Below are positions 51,712 through 60,326 of a stretch of 64,000 nucleotides of DNA, piece by piece; positions within the stretch are counted from its first letter, which is position 1, and each line of letters opens with the position of its first letter. The stretch is from assembly GCF_002934605.1 (NCBI RefSeq), contig NZ_PTJC01000005.1, forward strand, positions 124,001 through 188,000. The letters are read 5' to 3'. The stretch comes from Neolewinella xylanilytica (lineage in GTDB: Bacteria > Bacteroidota > Bacteroidia > Chitinophagales > Saprospiraceae). The notes under the pieces are model-generated. The model searched no databases. It was given only the letters and a program-made list of their open reading frames with translations, and had not been told where the DNA came from. The translations under genes were made by a program, and so were the position numbers.

Positions 51712-53574
51712 TTATTCGCCCACCAACTCCATCCACTCCATTTCCTTTTCCTCGATGGCTTCGTTGACTTCGGCAAGTTCTTTACCGAGTTCGGCGATCC
51801 GTTCGGGGGTGAGATTGCCCATATCGTTGAACTGACGGTTGATCTCGGCTTTGCGTGCTTCCAGTTTTCCAATCTGCCCTTCCACCCGGCGAATGGCTTT
51901 GCGTTGCTCCTGCGACAGGTGGTTTTCGCTGGCCGGCGGCGGCGCAGGTGCGGCGCGGGCCGGGGAAGGAGTTGGGCTGGCTTGGAGTTCTTCCTTTCGC
52001 ATCTCCCGGTATTCGGTGTAGAGCCCGTTCCAGTCGCGGATCTTCCCTTCCCCCTCGAAGATGAACAGGTGGTGCGCCAGCTTATCCAGGAAGAAGCGGT
52101 CGTGACTTACGATCAGTACGCAGCCCGGAAAATCGAGGAGAAAGTCTTCCAGCACGTTGAGGGTCACGATATCCAGGTCGTTGGTCGGTTCGTCCAGGAT
52201 CAGGAAGTTGGGATTCTTCATCAGAATCGTGAGTAAGTATAGCCGCCGCTTTTCTCCCCCGCTCAGCTGGCTTACGTATACCTGCTGCTGCTTGCTGTTG
52301 AACATGAAGCGTTCCAGCAGGCCGCGGGCGGTTAGTTTGAGTCCCTTTTCCAGGGGAATGAATTCGGCAATCTCCCGGACCACCTCGATTACCCGCATAT
52401 CCTGGGTCAGGTTGATGCCTTCCTGGGTGTAGTAGCCGAAGACGGTGTTGCTGCCGTGGACCACCTTCCCGGTATCGGGCTCCAGTTCCTGGGTGAGCAT
52501 GTGGAGGAGGGTGGATTTTCCGGCCCCGTTCTTACCTACGATACCTACCCGCTCCCCCTTCTGGAATTTATAGCTGAATCCTTTGACGAGTTCCTTGTCG
52601 CCGTACGACTTACCGATATTATGGGCTTCGAGGATCTTGCTTCCGAGCCGCTGTCCTTTGATCTCCAGCGTAAGCTCGTCCTCGCCGCGGTAGCTACCGA
52701 CCTTGTTCTTCAATTCGCTGAAGGCGGTGAGCCGGCTCTTGGCCTTCGTGCCGCGGCCACTGGGCATGCGGCGTACCCATTCGAGTTCCTTCTTCATGCG
52801 CTTGCGGTCCTTGTCGAGTTCGGCGCTTTCGGTTTCCTCACGGGTGGCCTTCTTGTTCAGGAAGTCGGAGTAGTTACCGGTATAGTGGTAGATGTTACCT
52901 CCTTCGAGCTCGATGATGCGGTTACAGACCCGTTCCAGGAAGTAGCGATCGTGCGTCACCATTAATAAGGTAAGGTTCGGCGATTGCAGCCATTCTTCCA
53001 GCCACTCGATCATGTCCATGTCGAGGTGGTTGGTGGGTTCGTCCATGATGATCAGGTCGGGCTCGTCGATGATGAGCTTGGCCAGGGCTACGCGTTTGCG
53101 CTGCCCGCCGGAGAGGGTGGCCACCTGCTGGTTGACGTTCTCGATGTTGAGTTTGCTGAGCACCTCCTTGATCCGGGCCTCGATGTCCCAGGCCTGTAGC
53201 CGGTCCATACGCGTAAGCGCGTCTTGCAGGAGATTGGGCTTGTCGGTCCGGGAAAGGGCCTCCTCGTAGTCGCGCACGGCCCGTACCAGTTCGTTGTCGC
53301 TGTCATAAACGGCGTCCATTACCGTGGCGCCTTCCCCAAAGTCGGGTTCCTGGGGCAGGTAGGCCATGCGGGCGTCCTTGTGGACGTAAGCGCGTGCGCC
53401 CGTTCCTTCGGGCTGATCGATACCCGCCGCTACCCGGAGGAGGGTAGACTTACCGGTACCGTTTTTGGCCACCAGCGCTACCTTGGTGTGCTGGGCGACC
53501 TGTAGATCGACCTGATCGAAGAGCACTTTCTCCCCGTAAATTTTCGATACCTTCTCTAATTCTAGGTAAACCAT
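51712..53574 (-). CDS. ABC-F family ATPase (Uup-like)
   Basis: A 620-residue protein with two ABC ATPase domains and no membrane part. First domain: Walker A AKNGTGKST, signature LSGGQRKRVALAKL, Walker B IIMDEPTNHLD. Second: GKNGAGKST, LSGGEKRRLYLL, LILDEPTNDLD. The last ~100 residues form a charged coiled coil after a Pro/Ala linker (ASPTPSPARAAPAPP), as in Uup. ABC-F proteins act on the ribosome or, for Uup, on branched DNA; which one this is cannot be told. It borders the candidate oriC. Confidence 0.93.
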   Translation of the reverse strand: MVYLELEKVSKIYGEKVLFDQVDLQVAQHTKVALVAKNGTGKSTLLRVAAGIDQPEGTGARAYVHKDARMAYLPQEPDFGEGATVMDAVYDSDNELVRAVRDYEEALSRTDKPNLLQDALTRMDRLQAWDIEARIKEVLSKLNIENVNQQVATLSGGQRKRVALAKLIIDEPDLIIMDEPTNHLDMDMIEWLEEWLQSPNLTLLMVTHDRYFLERVCNRIIELEGGNIYHYTGNYSDFLNKKATREETESAELDKDRKRMKKELEWVRRMPSGRGTKAKSRLTAFSELKNKVGSYRGEDELTLEIKGQRLGSKILEAHNIGKSYGDKELVKGFSYKFQKGERVGIVGKNGAGKSTLLHMLTQELEPDTGKVVHGSNTVFGYYTQEGINLTQDMRVIEVVREIAEFIPLEKGLKLTARGLLERFMFNSKQQQVYVSQLSGGEKRRLYLLTILMKNPNFLILDEPTNDLDIVTLNVLEDFLLDFPGCVLIVSHDRFFLDKLAHHLFIFEGEGKIRDWNGLYTEYREMRKEELQASPTPSPARAAPAPPPASENHLSQEQRKAIRRVEGQIGKLEARKAEINRQFNDMGNLTPERIAELGKELAEVNEAIEEKEMEWMELVGE

Positions 53575-53624
53575 CTCCGCATTTTTTCAGGCGCAAAGAT
53601 GAGGATTATTGGGGCGGCGGCCGC

Positions 53625-54968
53625 CTACCGAAGATTCTCGTAGACCCAGCCGAGGATGTCTTCCATCGTCGCGTAGTATTCGCGGCTCGAACCCATCACG
53701 TTGTTGTGCATAAAACTGAAGGCCAGCCACCGACCGCTACGGGTGCGTAACAGCCCACTGATGCAGATCACCCCACTCAGCGAGCCGGTTTTGGCCCATA
53801 CGTAGGGTTCCGGCTGGTTGTCGAAGCGCTGCTTAAGGGTGCCGTTGATCCCACCGGTGGGCAACAGGGAGCGCAGCCGCTCGCGGCCGACCTCCCGGTC
53901 CAGGGCGGCAATCACCTGCACCAGCTGTTCCGGTTTGACCAGGTTGTAGCGGCTCAGCCCGCTACCGTCGCGAAAGCTAATCTCCCCCAATCCCATCTCC
54001 TGGAAGAGGGTATCGGTGGCCCATTCGAAGAAGGCTTCTTCGTCGGGACGCCCGTAACGGCTCGTTGCGGCCAGCAAGATGAGTTGCTCGGCCAGGTAGT
54101 TATCGCTATCCTGTAGGAGCTTCCGGTACAGGGTGTCGGGTAGGGGGGTGGAAATCGTCCGCAACGCATCGAGGGGTGGCCGCGGCCGGTCACCCGACCG
54201 GATAGACGAGCCGGGCAGGGCGCTGCTCAGGTAACGTACCGTGGTGGCGGAATCGACGCTGAGGGCCCGTTCCAGGGGGAAATTATAGGGACGGTAAAAA
54301 TTTGCGTTGACCGTAAAGCGGTTGCTTCCTTCTACCCGCGAGATCGTCCGCTCCTGGGCGGCGTCCATCACCAGGTTATCGACCACTTCGGCTGGCGAAC
54401 CGAAGAGGGCTTCCCGGCCGGTATCGCCCGCTTCCCGGTACTCCAAATAGAGCCGGTTGCCGTACACCGGGAGGAGGGAGCGTTCGAAGACGTACCCGTA
54501 ATTGAAATCATCCCAGCTCCACCCGGCACCGTAGCGTGGGGGGATGTCTCCGTTTGGAAAATTCAGCACCAGGGGTAGGTCACGCGTAGCCAGCCACGGC
54601 AGCAGCGTATCGTAGCCGACGAAAGCGGGGTGCAGGAGCAGCGGATAACCGGTGCCCCATAATTCGATACGATCCTCGAACGCTTGGTACACAACGGCCG
54701 GAGCCGCGGCTTCCAGTAGGCGGTTGGCGACGAGGAAGGTGAGCAATTTAGTATTGCTGGCGGGTACGAAATAGCGGTTGGCGTTATAGCCGTAGACCGG
54801 TCGTTGCGCTTCCAGATCGTAGAGGGCGAATCCCGTGTGGGCTTCCCCGAAGAGGGAATTTTCAATGCGGTTGTCCAGAGCCCGGGTGGTGGCGCGTCGG
54901 GACGTATCCTGGGCCTGACTCACACCGAGAAAGAAGAGGCAGCAAAGAACGAGAAGGGGGATTCGCAT
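53625..54968 (-). CDS. dacB: D-alanyl-D-alanine carboxypeptidase/endopeptidase (PBP4 type)
   Basis: I take the ATG at 54968, which starts a signal peptide MRIPLLVLCCLFFLGVSQAQ; the longer frame to 55136 runs through a terminator and is rejected. The 447-residue product is a class C PBP (S13 family): Ser71-Asn-Thr-Lys74 in PASNTKLL, SDNYLAEQ as the SxN motif, and KTGSLSGV as KTG. It trims peptidoglycan stem peptides in the periplasm. An intrinsic terminator ends 14 bp before the start codon, so transcription must cope with it. Confidence 0.92.
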   Translation of the reverse strand: MRIPLLVLCCLFFLGVSQAQDTSRRATTRALDNRIENSLFGEAHTGFALYDLEAQRPVYGYNANRYFVPASNTKLLTFLVANRLLEAAAPAVVYQAFEDRIELWGTGYPLLLHPAFVGYDTLLPWLATRDLPLVLNFPNGDIPPRYGAGWSWDDFNYGYVFERSLLPVYGNRLYLEYREAGDTGREALFGSPAEVVDNLVMDAAQERTISRVEGSNRFTVNANFYRPYNFPLERALSVDSATTVRYLSSALPGSSIRSGDRPRPPLDALRTISTPLPDTLYRKLLQDSDNYLAEQLILLAATSRYGRPDEEAFFEWATDTLFQEMGLGEISFRDGSGLSRYNLVKPEQLVQVIAALDREVGRERLRSLLPTGGINGTLKQRFDNQPEPYVWAKTGSLSGVICISGLLRTRSGRWLAFSFMHNNVMGSSREYYATMEDILGWVYENLR

Positions 54969-54982
54969 ACCGGAAGTAAACC

Positions 54983-55014
54983 AAAAAAAAGGCCGAAACC
55001 CGAAGGTTTCGGCC
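54983..55014 (-). terminator. Strong intrinsic terminator upstream of dacB
   Basis: GGCCGAAACC (54991-55000) and GGTTTCGGCC (55005-55014) form a perfect 10-bp stem with a CGAA loop. On the minus strand eight T bases (54983-54990 as A on plus) follow. It is about 170 bp past the stop of the response regulator and 14 bp before the dacB start. It may end the regulator transcript or act as an attenuator in a dacB leader. A second small hairpin CGACG-GTGAAA-CGTCG lies at 55050-55065. Confidence 0.85.
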
Positions 55015-55186
55015 GATAAAATTATAATCCCAAAAACTAAACGGTTGGACGACGGTGAAACGTCGGCATATATCTTGTTAGCTCTACGAAGTGAGTATGG
55101 GCGGCGATAGCCGGTTATCGGTACAAAAACTACCAATTCCTGGCTTGCCGTATCGGTGGTATTCGATTTAACAGCCGGTGAGCGGC

Positions 55187-55924
55187 TTAGCTTTCCTGCT
55201 CGTCCTTAACCAGCAGCTGAAAGCCGTTGCCGTGGATATTGACGATTTCGATGGCCGCATCGGGCTTGAGGTATTTGCGCAGTTTGGTCACGAACACATC
55301 CATCGAGCGGGCGGTGAAGTAATTGTCTTCGCCCCAGATCTTGGTCAGGGCTTCGCTACGGCTCAGGATATCGTTTTTGTTGATGGCGAACAAGCGCAGG
55401 AGCTGAGCTTCCTTAGGACTAAGTTTTTCTTTCGATTTTTCTCCCTTTTCGTCGGTAAACGTGAGAATGCGGAGGGGGAAATTGAAGTGAAACTTACCGA
55501 ATTCGAAGTCGGTTTGCTCTTCCTTGGGATCGGCCGGGGTCTGGCTCCGACGCAGGATGACATTGATGCGAGCCAGGAGTTCCTCGCTGTTGAAGGGCTT
55601 GGTGATGTAATCGTCGGCACCCAGTTCGAAGCCGTTGAGCACGTCGTCCTTCATGGCCTTGGCGGTGAGGAAAATGATGGGGGTCTGGGTATCGTCTTCG
55701 CGGATCTTTTTCGCGAGTTCGAAGCCACTCAAACGGGGCATCATCACGTCGAAAATGCAAAGGTCCCAGTCTCCGCGGCGGTAAGCTTCCAGACCGGCTA
55801 CCCCGTCGGTGGCAAGCGTGACGTCGTAGTCGTGGGCTTCCAGGTAGGACCGCAGGACGTCTCCGAAGTTTCGGTCGTCTTCGACCAGTAAAAGTTTGGC
55901 TTCGGTTGCAGTTGATTCGCTCAT
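55187..55924 (-). CDS. OmpR/PhoB-type response regulator
   Basis: A 245-residue regulator. The receiver (about 10-125) has the acidic pair EDD at 15-17, the phospho-acceptor Asp59 in CIFDVMMPRLSG and Lys in ITKPF. The C-terminal winged-helix DNA-binding domain spans about 140-240 (LSPKEAQLLRLFAINKNDIL, then SRSEALTKIWGEDNYFTARSMDVFVTKLRKYL). The kinase gene lies 34 bp upstream on the same strand, so it is its cognate partner. Target genes are unknown. Confidence 0.95.
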   Translation of the reverse strand: MSESTATEAKLLLVEDDRNFGDVLRSYLEAHDYDVTLATDGVAGLEAYRRGDWDLCIFDVMMPRLSGFELAKKIREDDTQTPIIFLTAKAMKDDVLNGFELGADDYITKPFNSEELLARINVILRRSQTPADPKEEQTDFEFGKFHFNFPLRILTFTDEKGEKSKEKLSPKEAQLLRLFAINKNDILSRSEALTKIWGEDNYFTARSMDVFVTKLRKYLKPDAAIEIVNIHGNGFQLLVKDEQES

Positions 55925-55958
55925 CGTTAGGGTGCTGTTTACTTCAGGGTAATTTGGA

Positions 55959-57377
55959 TCAGTCAGGTTGCCGGTACGGAAAAGTCACGATAAAGCTACT
56001 GCCCTTTCCGAGCTCACTCTTTACCTCGATACTACCGCCGTGTACTTCGGTGATGGTTTTGACGTAGGATAGGCCCAGGCCAAATCCCTTGACGTCGTGC
56101 CGGTCACCGGTATGTACCCGGTAAAAACGGTCAAAAATGTTTTTTCTTGCTTCGCGGGTCATTCCGAGTCCGTGGTCGGTCACCGTAACCTGTATACCAC
56201 GCGGTACGTTTGCGGTGGACACGATAATATCGGGGGCCTCGGGAGAGTATTTATTGGCGTTGTCGAGCAGGTTGTTGACCAAGCTGGACAGGTGGGTCAG
56301 ATCGCCCTCGACGACGGAGGGATCCGCACGGAGGTGGGTGGTAACCCGTCCGCCCCGGGGCTCCACCTGGAGGCAGATGTACTCTACGGCGCTCTGTACG
56401 ATGTCGTTGAGGTCCACGGCCGTCAGGTTAAGGTTGAGCCGGCTTTTGTCGAGTTTAGCCATTTGCAGCACTTTCTCTACCTGATCGTTCATGCGTTTGT
56501 TCTCCTGCTTAATGATGCGGGCGAAGCGCTGCACCTTCTCGGCATCGCCGCTGATGCGGGGGCTGACGATGCTGTCCGTAGCCAGGGAAATGGTAGCGAT
56601 GGGCGTTTTGAACTCGTGAGTCATGTTGTTGATGAAATCGGTCTTCATCTCCGAGACCTGCTTCTGGCGAAGGATTACGTAGATCGTGTAGATGAAGCAA
56701 CCGAGGATAATCAGCACGAACAGCAGGCTGGCGGCGAAATTTCCGTAGAGGGAGCTGTAAATGACCTGATCCTTGTTAGGGCTGTACGCGCGGATTTCCC
56801 CGGGTATGGTCGAATCGTCGTCGAACAGAATGACGGAATAATCGGCGTTCATGAGATCTTCGTGCCGGCTCGTATCCGACCCGAGCGGAGAGAGGAGGCG
56901 GCCGTTCCGCGCCAGGAATCGCTGCTGACGGGTATCGTAAATCCCGTACTCCAGCTTATTCTCGATACCGGCGTTCTTGAGCTCCTTGACGATCTTGTTG
57001 TGGATTGCCTCCCGGTTGATGCGCTCTTCCAGGTTGCGGTTGGCGAACTGGGCGCGCAGGCGAATGGAAGAATTCGGGCTGATGCGAATGGAGCGGGCGC
57101 TGAGCAGGCTGGGGGGAGTGCCGCTGATGCGCAGCTCGCTGTACCGCCCCTCGGGGATCCCGCCGGCGTAGCCGTTGTTGAGCGTGAGGCGGATTTCGTC
57201 TTCCTCCCGCTTCTCCACTTCGTCGGCGACTTGCTTAAGCACGGTCTGAACGGCGCGGTCGTACCGTTCGCGGTTCACCTCCAGGCCGGTTTGCAGCAGC
57301 CGGAGCTGAAGGATGATAAGCCCCACGATCGCGGAAACGATCAGACCGATGATGAGGTATATGGATTTTTGGCTCAT
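55959..57377 (-). CDS. Membrane sensor histidine kinase
   Basis: A 472-residue kinase with an N-terminal helix (residues 6-26), a periplasmic sensor region of about 190 residues (EVNRERYDRAVQTVLKQVAD and later), a second helix near 215-240, then HisKA with His254 in NMTHEFKTPIATISLA, and HATPase_c with DNANKYSPEAPD, VTDHGLGMTREARKNIFDRFYR and GFGLGLSYVKTI. It is the partner of the response regulator 34 bp downstream. The signal is not known. Confidence 0.95.
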   Translation of the reverse strand: MSQKSIYLIIGLIVSAIVGLIILQLRLLQTGLEVNRERYDRAVQTVLKQVADEVEKREEDEIRLTLNNGYAGGIPEGRYSELRISGTPPSLLSARSIRISPNSSIRLRAQFANRNLEERINREAIHNKIVKELKNAGIENKLEYGIYDTRQQRFLARNGRLLSPLGSDTSRHEDLMNADYSVILFDDDSTIPGEIRAYSPNKDQVIYSSLYGNFAASLLFVLIILGCFIYTIYVILRQKQVSEMKTDFINNMTHEFKTPIATISLATDSIVSPRISGDAEKVQRFARIIKQENKRMNDQVEKVLQMAKLDKSRLNLNLTAVDLNDIVQSAVEYICLQVEPRGGRVTTHLRADPSVVEGDLTHLSSLVNNLLDNANKYSPEAPDIIVSTANVPRGIQVTVTDHGLGMTREARKNIFDRFYRVHTGDRHDVKGFGLGLSYVKTITEVHGGSIEVKSELGKGSSFIVTFPYRQPD

Positions 57378-57489
57378 GCGAGGGAAAAGCTACGGCGGAA
57401 AATGCGGTACAGGATAATACGCCGGAGGGAGGCACCGGTATTCATCACCGGCACGGCTTTAAAGGTTTAGTAACTTTACCGGCGAGCGC

Positions 57490-58224
57490 ATGCCATCCGT
57501 TACCATTCATACCACCCAGAACGTCCGTATCGACTATGAAACCGCCGGGGTAGGGCTGCGGATCGGTGCCTTCGCGATAGACCTGATCGGAGTGCTGATC
57601 ACCTACTTCCTCCTGCTGTTTTTTTTACAACTGGTGGAGGCGGAGATCGACCTGGCCGTGCTGGTGCAGTACGGCCTGGTGTTCTACATCCTGCTGTATT
57701 TCTTCTTTACGGAAATGCTGAGCCGGGGGCAGACGATCGGCAAACGGATATTAAAGCTACGGGTTATCCGGCTGGACGGGGAGGACCCCACGCCCGCGGA
57801 CTTTCTCGCCCGCTCCATTTTCCTGCTGCTGGACGTACTCTTTACGGCGGGCGTACTCGCCGTGCTATTGATCGTGACTGGCCGGCAAAACCAGCGCCTC
57901 GGCGACGTGATCGCCCGAACCGTGGTTATCCATACTCGCCACTTCGGCGGGGTGAGCCTGCGGGATATTCTGACTATTCGGAACCGCGAGGAACACGTGG
58001 CCCGATTTGCTTCCGTCCAGCGAATGAACGACAACGATATGTTACTGGTAAAACAGACCCTGGCCCGCTACCGTCACTACGGTAACCCGGCCCACCGGGC
58101 CGCACTGCGAGAACTGGCCGCCAAAATGTCGGACCTCCTGGAGGTGGCGCAAACCGACCGGCCCGCGTCCGACGAGCAGTTTCTGGAAGCCCTCCTTCTG
58201 GACTATATCGTACTTACCCGATGA
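57490..58224 (+). CDS. RDD-family membrane protein
   Basis: A 244-residue protein. The RDD domain is at about 20-155 with three or four membrane helices: LRIGAFAIDLIGVLITYFLL has the Arg...Asp pattern of the family (GxRxxAxxID), and GQTIGKRILKLRVIRLDG follows. The last 90 residues are soluble and helical (RFASVQRMNDNDMLLVKQTL). The function is unknown. The downstream TauE gene starts at an ATG overlapping its stop (ATGA at 58221-58224), so both are translated together. A TAACTTTA (57471-57478) lies 11 bp ahead of the ATG. Confidence 0.9.
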   Translation: MPSVTIHTTQNVRIDYETAGVGLRIGAFAIDLIGVLITYFLLLFFLQLVEAEIDLAVLVQYGLVFYILLYFFFTEMLSRGQTIGKRILKLRVIRLDGEDPTPADFLARSIFLLLDVLFTAGVLAVLLIVTGRQNQRLGDVIARTVVIHTRHFGGVSLRDILTIRNREEHVARFASVQRMNDNDMLLVKQTLARYRHYGNPAHRAALRELAAKMSDLLEVAQTDRPASDEQFLEALLLDYIVLTR

Positions 58225-58991
58225 TGCTGGAATACACCCTTGCGCTGGTGGGCTCCTTCCTGGCCGGCGGCATCAATACCCTTTCCGGTAACGGATCGGC
58301 GATCACGCTTACTATCCTTATGGAAGTATTGGGATTACCGGCTACGGTCGCCAACGCGACCAACCGCATCGGTATCGCAACCCAGAGCCTGGCGGGAACC
58401 TGGGCCTTCCAACGGGCGGGCCGGCTGCAGCTTTCAGCGGGGCGGCAACGGGAAATGTGGACCATCGTGGTCGTATCGACGGTAGGTGCCCTCCTGGGTA
58501 TCTGGCTGAGTCTGGTGGTGGACAGCGCGACCTACCGATCGATTTTTCGCTATCTCCTGGTCGTCATGCTGCTCGTCGTGCTGGTGAACCCGAAGCGGTG
58601 GCTGCGGGCGGAGCAACCCGAGCGACCGCTTTCTCCGTGGATCGGCATTCCCGCCTTCTTCGCCCTGGGCATTTACGGTGGATTCATCCAGATGGGCATG
58701 GGCATTTTTTTCCTGGCCCTGATGGTGCTGGTGGCGAAATACGAAATCATTCAAGCTAACGTCGTCAAAGGAATCGTAGTCCTGATCTATACGACGGTTG
58801 CCATTCTGATCTATGCCTGGCAGGGAGTGATCGACTGGTCGCTTGGCTTGCTGATGGCCGTGGGGCAAACCCTCGGAGGCTACCTGACCGCTCGTTACGC
58901 CGCCAACCACCCGAAAGCGGGGGTTTGGTCGTACCGCTTGCTGATCGTGGTGATCGTGGCGGCCATTGCCAAGGCATTCTGGCCGTTCTGA
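58221..58991 (+). CDS. TauE/SafE-family permease (DUF81)
   Basis: A 256-residue protein with about eight membrane helices. It starts with LALVGSFLAGGINTLSGNGS, typical of TauE/SafE proteins, and the second repeat has GGFIQMGMGIFFLALMVLVA and VGQTLGGYLTARYAA. Members export sulfite, sulfonates or organic anions; the substrate here cannot be stated. It is coupled to the RDD gene by a 4-bp overlap. The following gap to the efflux adaptor (126 bp) contains a promoter-like sequence CAACTTTACC near 59106. Confidence 0.9.
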   Translation: MMLEYTLALVGSFLAGGINTLSGNGSAITLTILMEVLGLPATVANATNRIGIATQSLAGTWAFQRAGRLQLSAGRQREMWTIVVVSTVGALLGIWLSLVVDSATYRSIFRYLLVVMLLVVLVNPKRWLRAEQPERPLSPWIGIPAFFALGIYGGFIQMGMGIFFLALMVLVAKYEIIQANVVKGIVVLIYTTVAILIYAWQGVIDWSLGLLMAVGQTLGGYLTARYAANHPKAGVWSYRLLIVVIVAAIAKAFWPF

Positions 58992-59117
58992 GTTCCTAGC
59001 TCCCGCGCTCCGCCGCCCCATTGACATCCGGTAAAATGGCTAATTTTGGGACGAGCGCAACACTCTATCCGTCAATAGGTTTTAAAACCTGCGTCTGCTA
59101 CCCCAACTTTACCAGTC

Positions 59118-60317
59118 ATGAAAAAATCCACCGTAAGAAACATTATTAAAACCCTGCTTGGAGTGGGCATCGTGGTGCTCGGTTACTTTGCGATGACCTG
59201 GCTCTTCGGCATGAAGGAGGAAGCCCCGCGGCGGCCGGTAGAGAAGCGTATCCGAACGGTGGAAACCCGGCGGGTACAGAACGGTGAGTTGGCCACCACC
59301 CTCGATATTCAGGGGCGGTTGGAAGCGTACAACAAGATCCAGCTCTTCAGCGAAGTGGGCGGCGTGGTGGAAGAAACCGGTCGGCCGCTAAAGGAGGGAA
59401 CGTATTTCCCGAAGGGTGAGGTGATCCTGCGCATCAACGCCGAAGAAGCCCGGCTGAACCTGCAGGCGCAGAAGGCAACACTGATGAATGCCATTGCGCA
59501 GATCATGCCCGACCTTAAAATCGACTACCCCAAGAGTTTTGCTACCTGGGAAAGCTACCTCGACGCATTCAGTGTAGACGAACCCTTACCGGAACTGCCC
59601 ACCGCCGCCGATCAGGCCGAGAAACTTTTCGTGGCCGGTCGTAATCTATACACCCAGTACTACAGCATCAAAAGCCTGGAGGAGCGGCTCGCTAAGTACG
59701 TCATCTACGCCCCCTTCTCCGGGGTGCTGACCCAGGTCATGATCGATCGGGGCGCCGTGGTGCGTTCCGGGCAAGCCCTTGGCGAACTGATGGCCACCGG
59801 CTACTACGAAATGGTGGCTACCGTGCCGCTTTCGGACCTGGAATACTTGGAAACCGGCGGGAAGGTGCGGCTATACAGCGAGGATATCCCCGGAGAATGG
59901 GAGGGCACCATCCGCCGCATCAGCGACCAGATCGAAATCGGATCCCAGACGGTCGGCGTGTACGTCGGCGTAAGCGGTAAAGAACTACGGGAAGGGATGT
60001 ACATGCGGGGAGAAGCCGCAGCCCGGACCCTGCAAAACGTAGCGGAGATAGACCGTAACCTGCTGATCGATGAGAACGAGGTGTACGTAGTACGACACGA
60101 CAGCCTGCTGGTGCTGCAACCGGTGACCGTACGGAAATCCAACCGGTCGACGGCCATCGTGAGTGGACTGGACGACGGCACCGAACTGCTGACCAGCATC
60201 GTGCCCGGCGCCTTCGACGGTATGCTGGTCCGGATTGAAGACCGCGAGCCGGTCGGAACCCCCGCAGCCGAAGCCGCGGCCGTAAACGGCGCGCAACCCA
60301 CGAGCAGCCTGAAGTAA
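59118..60317 (+). CDS. RND efflux periplasmic adaptor subunit (MFP/HlyD)
   Basis: A 399-residue adaptor with an N-terminal membrane anchor (residues about 12-32). Residues 55-110 form the lipoyl half (ARRVQNGELATTLDIQGRLEAYNKI), a helical hairpin follows (NLQAQKATLMNAIAQIM), then the second lipoyl half (YAPFSGVLTQVMIDRGAVVRSGQALGEL) and beta-barrel/MP domains. It links the RND pump 9 bp downstream to an outer membrane channel; no TolC-like gene is in the window. Confidence 0.93.
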   Translation: MKKSTVRNIIKTLLGVGIVVLGYFAMTWLFGMKEEAPRRPVEKRIRTVETRRVQNGELATTLDIQGRLEAYNKIQLFSEVGGVVEETGRPLKEGTYFPKGEVILRINAEEARLNLQAQKATLMNAIAQIMPDLKIDYPKSFATWESYLDAFSVDEPLPELPTAADQAEKLFVAGRNLYTQYYSIKSLEERLAKYVIYAPFSGVLTQVMIDRGAVVRSGQALGELMATGYYEMVATVPLSDLEYLETGGKVRLYSEDIPGEWEGTIRRISDQIEIGSQTVGVYVGVSGKELREGMYMRGEAAARTLQNVAEIDRNLLIDENEVYVVRHDSLLVLQPVTVRKSNRSTAIVSGLDDGTELLTSIVPGAFDGMLVRIEDREPVGTPAAEAAAVNGAQPTSSLK

Positions 60318-60326
60318 CCCCCAGCC

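Noticed and set aside
53605..53625. GGCGGCCGCC palindrome after the PBP4/ABC-F junction
   Set aside because: Short GC-rich palindrome without a T-run; expected by chance in a GC-rich genome.
54969..55136. Extended N terminus of the PBP4 gene
   Set aside because: It would run through the terminator hairpin, and the signal peptide begins at 54968.
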